DNA from: Candidatus Saccharibacteria bacterium UBA3218
Lineage (GTDB): Bacteria; Patescibacteriota; Saccharimonadia; Saccharimonadales; Saccharimonadaceae
Assembly (NCBI GenBank): GCA_002363125.1
Contig: DEWE01000001.1
Span: 1-61,044, forward strand
DNA: 61,044 nucleotides
Reading direction: 5' to 3'
Part shown: piece after piece, positions 57,388 to 61,044 of the stretch
How positions within the stretch are numbered: position 1 is the stretch's first letter
How the letters are laid out: each line of letters starts with the position of its first letter
The notes under the pieces: model-generated
Told to the model about the DNA's origin: nothing
Seen by the model: only the letters and a program-made list of their open reading frames with translations
Databases searched by the model: none
Made by a program: the position numbers and the translations under genes

Positions 57388-57654
57388 ATGATAACAAAAG
57401 AGAATAAAGACAAGGCTATTGCCAAGGTTGCCCGCAATAAGGCAGATGTTGGTTCTCCTGAAGTTCAAGTTTCTATTCTTACGGAGCGGATCAAAGAAGT
57501 GACCGAGCATGTAAAGAAGAACAAACATGACTTTATGGCCAAAAGAGGTTTAATGCAAATGGTAGGGAAGCGCAAGAGGCTTCTTAAATACCTAGAGAAG
57601 ACCGACTTTGACCTATACAAGAAAACCGTATCAAAACTTGGACTTAGAAAATAA
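57388..57654 (+). CDS. rpsO: 30S ribosomal protein S15
   Basis: An 88-aa uS15, normal length: VGSPEVQVSILTERIKEVTEHVK and GLMQMVGKRKRLLKYL are classic. It binds 16S rRNA and the central domain. Predicted leaderless: TATAAT at 57376-57381 and six bases to ATG, so the usual translational operator of rpsO in the 5' leader cannot exist here. truB precedes it and pnp follows, separated by a minus-strand gene. Confidence 0.97.
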   Translation: MITKENKDKAIAKVARNKADVGSPEVQVSILTERIKEVTEHVKKNKHDFMAKRGLMQMVGKRKRLLKYLEKTDFDLYKKTVSKLGLRK

Positions 57655-57663
57655 GTAAATAGC

Positions 57664-57700
57664 AAAAAAAGAATAACCCCGCTCGTTTGAGCGGGGTTAT
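57664..57700 (-). terminator. Terminator for the minus-strand gene at 57785
   Basis: ATAACCCCGCTC with GAGCGGGGTTAT, loop GTTT. The T run is on the minus-strand side (TTCTTTTTTT), so it best serves the minus-strand gene; it may also bound the rpsO mRNA. Confidence 0.75.
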
Positions 57701-57784
57701 CGGTCCCTGTGGGACCAAAAGAGGAAGGAGATGTCCGAGGCAGGGTAATGGCGAACCCTGTCTCTAACATGGGGGTGGGCTTAA

Positions 57785-58183
57785 TTAGTGAAAGACGTTA
57801 TTTAATGTTTCGTCTTCTGTTTTACCCTGCGAAAGATCGCAGGAAGCCTTTTCAAATATATCTATGAAATCTGTTACCCAGATCTCGAAAGAATCATTGA
57901 AACGCTTCTGATAAGCATCGGGATGAATTTTGAAACTTATACCTTTTTTGGTATGCCTTTCAATAAAAGCGTAGTTGTTATTTAAACTGCATGTCATATT
58001 GTCTTTTTCTGTTCTTATGCATGCCGATACGCTTAGTTTGTATGTTCGCCGTAATACTTTACGGTCAAATTCTTGCCATAGTTTTCTTGCGAATTCATCG
58101 GATATTGTTGGGTTTGCAATCTTTACCCAAGCTATGCCATTTTTATTCTCCGATTCGTATTTGATGTTTGGATAAGTATCCAA
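57785..58183 (-). CDS. 132-aa protein of unknown function
   Basis: A soluble protein with no recognised family. It has cysteines at ACIRTEKDNMTC and ASCDL, and aromatic/charged sequence throughout. The start is uncertain: the frame begins at TTG 58183, with AGAGAGG about 11 bases upstream, and no early ATG exists. A leaderless 29-aa ORF overlaps its start (58143-58232), so translation may depend on coupling. It separates rpsO from pnp on the opposite strand. Confidence 0.65.
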   Translation of the reverse strand: MDTYPNIKYESENKNGIAWVKIANPTISDEFARKLWQEFDRKVLRRTYKLSVSACIRTEKDNMTCSLNNNYAFIERHTKKGISFKIHPDAYQKRFNDSFEIWVTDFIDIFEKASCDLSQGKTEDETLNNVFH

Positions 58184-58232
58184 GAAACATCATCCTCTCT
58201 ATAAATGATACGTGGTCAAAGAAGTTGACCAT
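58143..58232 (-). CDS. Possible leaderless upstream ORF, 29 aa
   Basis: MVNFFDHVSFIERMMFLGYL and nine more residues. TATAAT (minus strand 58240-58245) lies seven bases before its ATG, exactly the local rule for leaderless genes. It overlaps the start of the 132-aa gene in another frame by 41 bases. The first codons fold as a hairpin (TGGTCAA/TTGACCA). Confidence 0.4.
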   Translation of the reverse strand: MVNFFDHVSFIERMMFLGYLSKHQIRIGE

Positions 58233-58309
58233 CCTTTCTATTATAGCACAGATTGCGAAAAAAGTCAATATCTGGTATAATAAAAATAACATTAACAAAG
58301 GGAAGACGG

Positions 58310-58336
58310 CAGATACGAGAAGGGGCTCATATCTGA
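58310..58336 (+). promoter_or_regulatory. Stem-loop in the pnp leader
   Basis: CAGATACGAG with CTCATATCTG around AAGGGG, located between TATAAT (58276-58281) and the pnp SD. A leader hairpin of this kind is the RNase III target for PNPase autoregulation in enterobacteria; the parallel is an inference. Confidence 0.45.
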
Positions 58337-58362
58337 TGTTTTCCCGAGAAAGGGTATTTTTT

Positions 58363-60540
58363 ATGGAAATTATCAATCCTAATGGCAAAAAGACCGTTCA
58401 GGTTTCTACTGATTGGTTGGGACGGAAACTTACATTAGAGGTAAACAGGGTAGGTTTTAGGACTACTTCATCTGTGCTTGTGACTTACGGGGATACTGTG
58501 GTACTTGGTTCGGTGGTGGTAGGTACAAAACCGGTGGTACAGGACTTTTTCCCTCTTTCGATTGACTACGAAGAAAAATTCTATGCAGCGGGGAAAATTA
58601 GCGGCTCTAAATTTATTAAGCGTGAAGGTAAGCCGGCTGATGAGGCGGTATTGGTAGGGCGCCTCATTGATCGTCCGATTCGCCCACTTTTCCCTAAGGG
58701 TTATCGCCAAGAGGTACAGGTGGTTTGTACGGTGCTTTCAATGGATCCAGATTTCCGTCCAGATTGTGTGGCAATGATTGCGGCTTCTGCGGCCCTTATG
58801 AATGCTGGTGTACCATTTGATGGTCCGGTGGCCGGGATTCGGATTGGTAGAATTAATGGGGAATTTAAGGGATTTTTGAATACTGAAGAACGTGATGCTT
58901 CCCCGCTTGATCTTGTGGTGGCCTGTAAAGACGGTAAGGTGATGATGGTGGAAGCTGGTGCAAAAGAGGTGCCAGAAGAGACAATTATTGAGGCGATGCA
59001 TTGGGCAGTTTCTAATGTACAGCCAGTTTTGGATCTCCAGAGGGAGTTGTCTCGCCAGGTGGCGGCACCAGAGCAAGAATATGAGTTAGTTTTGCCAGAT
59101 GATGCAGTGATGGAAGAGGTGGCAAAATGGACAGATGGCAAGTTTGGCTCGAAGGTACGTGGTAATGTGATGGAACGTGCTCATATGTTAGACGATATCA
59201 AATATGCGATGCATGATGAGATGGTGCTTCTCCATGGCGAAGGTGATACTGACAATGAAAAGGTAAAATGGTACGATGAAAATTTGCGCGATGTATATGA
59301 TCAGGCGTTTGAGCTTGCAGTGCACAAAGAAGTGAGGCGTGGAATTGTAGAGGAAGGCGTAAGGCCGGATGGACGAAAATTAAACGAAGTAAGGCCTTTA
59401 TCTTCACAGGTCTCTATCTTGCCACGAACACATGGTTCTTCTCTGTTTACGCGTGGTGTGACTCAGGCAATGAATATTGTAACTTTGGCACCACTTTCTT
59501 ATGCGCAAGAGGTAGATACGATGGAAGTGACGGATGGTAAGCGTAGATATATGCATCATTACAATGCCCCCTCTTATACTGTAGGTGAGCCAGGAAGGAT
59601 TGGTTCCCCTGGGCGTCGTGAAATTGGTCACGGGTATTTGGCGGAAAGAGCTTTGATCCCGGTGTTGCCATCTGAAGAAGAATTCCCTTATGCGATTAGA
59701 AGTGTGACCGAGATTATGTCTCAGAATGGTTCTACTTCTATGGCGGCGACTTGTTCTTCTTGTATGGCTTTGATGGATGCTGGTGTGCCAATTAAGCGAC
59801 CAGTATCTGGCGTGGCGATGGGGCTTATGGTGGATGTGCCAAAGGGGCAACCGATTGAAGTTTCGGATATTGATAAGGCGTATGTTTTGACAGACTTGAT
59901 GGATGCGGAAGATTTTGCTGGCGATATGGACTTTAAGGTGACTGGGACTACCGAAGGTATTACGGCGCTCCAGATGGATATGAAGGTGCATGGGCTTCCG
60001 GTAGAGATTATGGAAAAGGCTTTGAAGCAATCACACGAAGGCAGAATGTTTATTTTGGAACACATTATGAGCGTGATTGATAAGCCACGGGCAGAGATTT
60101 CTAAATATGCACCAAGAATTGAGAAATTGATGATTAATCCAGATAAGATTGGCGCTGTGATTGGTAAGGGTGGCGAAATGATTAATAAAATCACTTCGGA
60201 AACCGGTGCTGAGGTTAATATCGAGGACGACGGTCTTGTGACAGTATCTGGCAATGATCCAGAAAAAATCGCTAAAGCTTTGGAATGGATTAAGGGTCTG
60301 ACCGAAGAACCAGAGGTGGGGAAAATCTATAATGGTACAGTGGTAGCAATTAAAGATTTTGGTGCGTTTGTGAATATTATGCCAGGAATTGACGGCATGC
60401 TTCATATTTCACAGATTGTGGAAGGTAGAAGACTCAAAAAAGTAGACGAAGTTTTGCATATGGGAGATAAGGTGAGAGTAAGACTTGTGGCGATCGATAA
60501 TGGCAAGCTTTCCCTATCTATGATAGGTGTAGATAAATAA
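58363..60540 (+). CDS. pnp: Polynucleotide phosphorylase
   Basis: A 725-aa PNPase, the normal length. Two RNase PH-like domains (about 10-215 and 300-535) flank an all-helical linker; GRLIDRPIRPLFP (about 90) and FTRGVTQ with REIGHGYLAERAL are signature motifs. KH (IGAVIGKGGEMINKI, about 590) and S1 (GTVVAIKDFGAFVNIMPG, about 657) domains finish it. It degrades RNA 3' to 5' by phosphorolysis. I start at 58363 (AAAGGG upstream); the frame extends 65 codons further through the promoter and leader. Confidence 0.97.
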   Translation: MEIINPNGKKTVQVSTDWLGRKLTLEVNRVGFRTTSSVLVTYGDTVVLGSVVVGTKPVVQDFFPLSIDYEEKFYAAGKISGSKFIKREGKPADEAVLVGRLIDRPIRPLFPKGYRQEVQVVCTVLSMDPDFRPDCVAMIAASAALMNAGVPFDGPVAGIRIGRINGEFKGFLNTEERDASPLDLVVACKDGKVMMVEAGAKEVPEETIIEAMHWAVSNVQPVLDLQRELSRQVAAPEQEYELVLPDDAVMEEVAKWTDGKFGSKVRGNVMERAHMLDDIKYAMHDEMVLLHGEGDTDNEKVKWYDENLRDVYDQAFELAVHKEVRRGIVEEGVRPDGRKLNEVRPLSSQVSILPRTHGSSLFTRGVTQAMNIVTLAPLSYAQEVDTMEVTDGKRRYMHHYNAPSYTVGEPGRIGSPGRREIGHGYLAERALIPVLPSEEEFPYAIRSVTEIMSQNGSTSMAATCSSCMALMDAGVPIKRPVSGVAMGLMVDVPKGQPIEVSDIDKAYVLTDLMDAEDFAGDMDFKVTGTTEGITALQMDMKVHGLPVEIMEKALKQSHEGRMFILEHIMSVIDKPRAEISKYAPRIEKLMINPDKIGAVIGKGGEMINKITSETGAEVNIEDDGLVTVSGNDPEKIAKALEWIKGLTEEPEVGKIYNGTVVAIKDFGAFVNIMPGIDGMLHISQIVEGRRLKKVDEVLHMGDKVRVRLVAIDNGKLSLSMIGVDK

Positions 60541-60552
60541 ACTGAGCAGCTT

Positions 60553-60588
60553 TAAAATAAGCACGACTTTAAGTCGTGCTTATTTTAT
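60553..60588 (+). terminator. Intrinsic terminator after pnp
   Basis: A perfect 16-pair stem, AAAATAAGCACGACTT with AAGTCGTGCTTATTTT. Confidence 0.93.
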
Positions 60589-60598
60589 ATTGAAGTAC

Positions 60599-60628
60599 TT
60601 GACTTTTCTTGGGGGGAGGTAGTAAAAT
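60599..60628 (+). promoter_or_regulatory. Promoter of the terminal adhesin gene
   Basis: TTGACT at 60599-60604, 18 bases, TAAAAT at 60623-60628. Confidence 0.65.
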
Positions 60629-60678
60629 CATAAACATAAAGGTTATACAAAAATAAAAACATCAAAAAAGGTCATGTT

Positions 60679-61044
60679 ATGAAGATACGTAAAAATAGAA
60701 AGATCCTAAGCTTTGTTTTTGCAGGGATACTATTAATCCCCGCTATAGCTTTTGTTATAAATAAAGTAACTAACATAAATAGCACATATGCATTAGCCTA
60801 TGAAATCCCGGAAGGTTACACTACTTTTATTGACCCAAATCTATATAATTGTGTGGCTAGTAAATATATACAATCTTATCCAGATGAAGATATTTCTGAT
60901 GGTTTAACTGATGAACAATTACAACAGATAACAAGTTTGAGTTGTGACGGCTTTAACAAAAGTAACGAAGAAAAAATCTCCGATGCTACTGGTATTGAGA
61001 AGATGACAGCTTTGACAGGACTTTGGCTTGGCCACAATCAACTC
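60679..61044 (+). CDS. Leucine-rich-repeat surface protein (truncated by window end)
   Basis: The first 122 residues of an exported protein. MKIRKNRKILSFVFAGILLI starts a signal/anchor segment (about 9-30). After a short domain with a cysteine pair (NCVASKY and LSCDGF) comes GIEKMTALTGLWLGHNQL, the first internalin-type leucine-rich repeat. Probably an adhesin like internalins; the repeat number and anchor lie beyond the window. AAAAGG upstream is a weak SD. Confidence 0.82.
   Translation, partial: MKIRKNRKILSFVFAGILLIPAIAFVINKVTNINSTYALAYEIPEGYTTFIDPNLYNCVASKYIQSYPDEDISDGLTDEQLQQITSLSCDGFNKSNEEKISDATGIEKMTALTGLWLGHNQL

Overview
The window looks like a chromosome segment of a Candidatus Saccharibacteria (TM7) member or close relative in the Patescibacteria/CPR. 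This is inferred from gene content, not from a marker phylogeny. Supporting points are an AT-rich, densely packed genome; short or stripped-down versions of common proteins (241-aa HrcA, 249-aa phosphotransacetylase, ComEC without a metallo-beta-lactamase domain); type IV pilus and DNA-uptake genes; many large surface proteins; peptidoglycan-precursor genes (glmS, glmM, murB); and no amino-acid biosynthesis genes. TGA is used as a stop, so the genetic code is standard (not SR1/Gracilibacteria-like). The most pervasive feature is promoter design. At least 20 protein genes have a TATAAT-like -10 hexamer ending only 6-7 bases before the start codon, which predicts leaderless mRNAs. A minority, mostly abundant or regulated products, have a longer leader and a Shine-Dalgarno (SD) site, in some cases with a classical -35/-10 promoter.

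Layout: 0.2-7 kb holds an ITPase-like gene, glmS and a glycan operon (sugar-phosphate transferase, GT4, O-antigen-ligase-like). 7-11.5 kb on the minus strand holds dnaK (CIRCE-controlled), pta, glmM and a GNAT gene. 11.6-16 kb has ruvB, a PH-domain protein, a pseudopilin, two AbrB-like regulators and an ABC-2 exporter. 16.1-24.2 kb has tRNAs, comEC, yebC, a membrane-anchored Clp-type ATPase with a small membrane partner, a pilB-type ATPase and a methyltransferase. 24.2-30.4 kb has aspS, a CBS protein, a DsbA-like thioredoxin, hpt and orphan small genes. 30.6-34.3 kb has an FtsB-like protein and a pseudopilin cluster. 34.3-38.6 kb has a cysteine-less flavoprotein operon, a lamin-tail surface protein and an adenylate-kinase-like gene. 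39-45.4 kb has hrcA-grpE, rplY, a PfkB/aldolase fusion, a phosphomannomutase-like HAD protein and tpiA. 45.4-51.7 kb has two tRNAs and a surface-protein locus. 51.7-60.5 kb has folD, murB, recA-nudix-recX, a PRC-barrel gene, truB, rpsO and pnp. The window ends in a truncated leucine-rich-repeat adhesin.

Functional themes are cell-envelope building, surface attachment and DNA uptake, heat-shock control (HrcA/CIRCE over dnaK and hrcA-grpE), lower glycolysis, and core translation and repair. The features most worth following up are the leaderless promoter system (including a 14-bp bidirectional promoter), a membrane Clp ATPase with an apparently dead first AAA module and no ClpP loop, a PfkB-aldolase fusion with a degenerate kinase half, a flavoprotein that lost both redox cysteines, inverted-repeat-flanked GC-rich inserts kept in frame inside coding genes, duplicated tRNA 3' ends, and the 45.8-51.7 kb surface locus with its different expression style.
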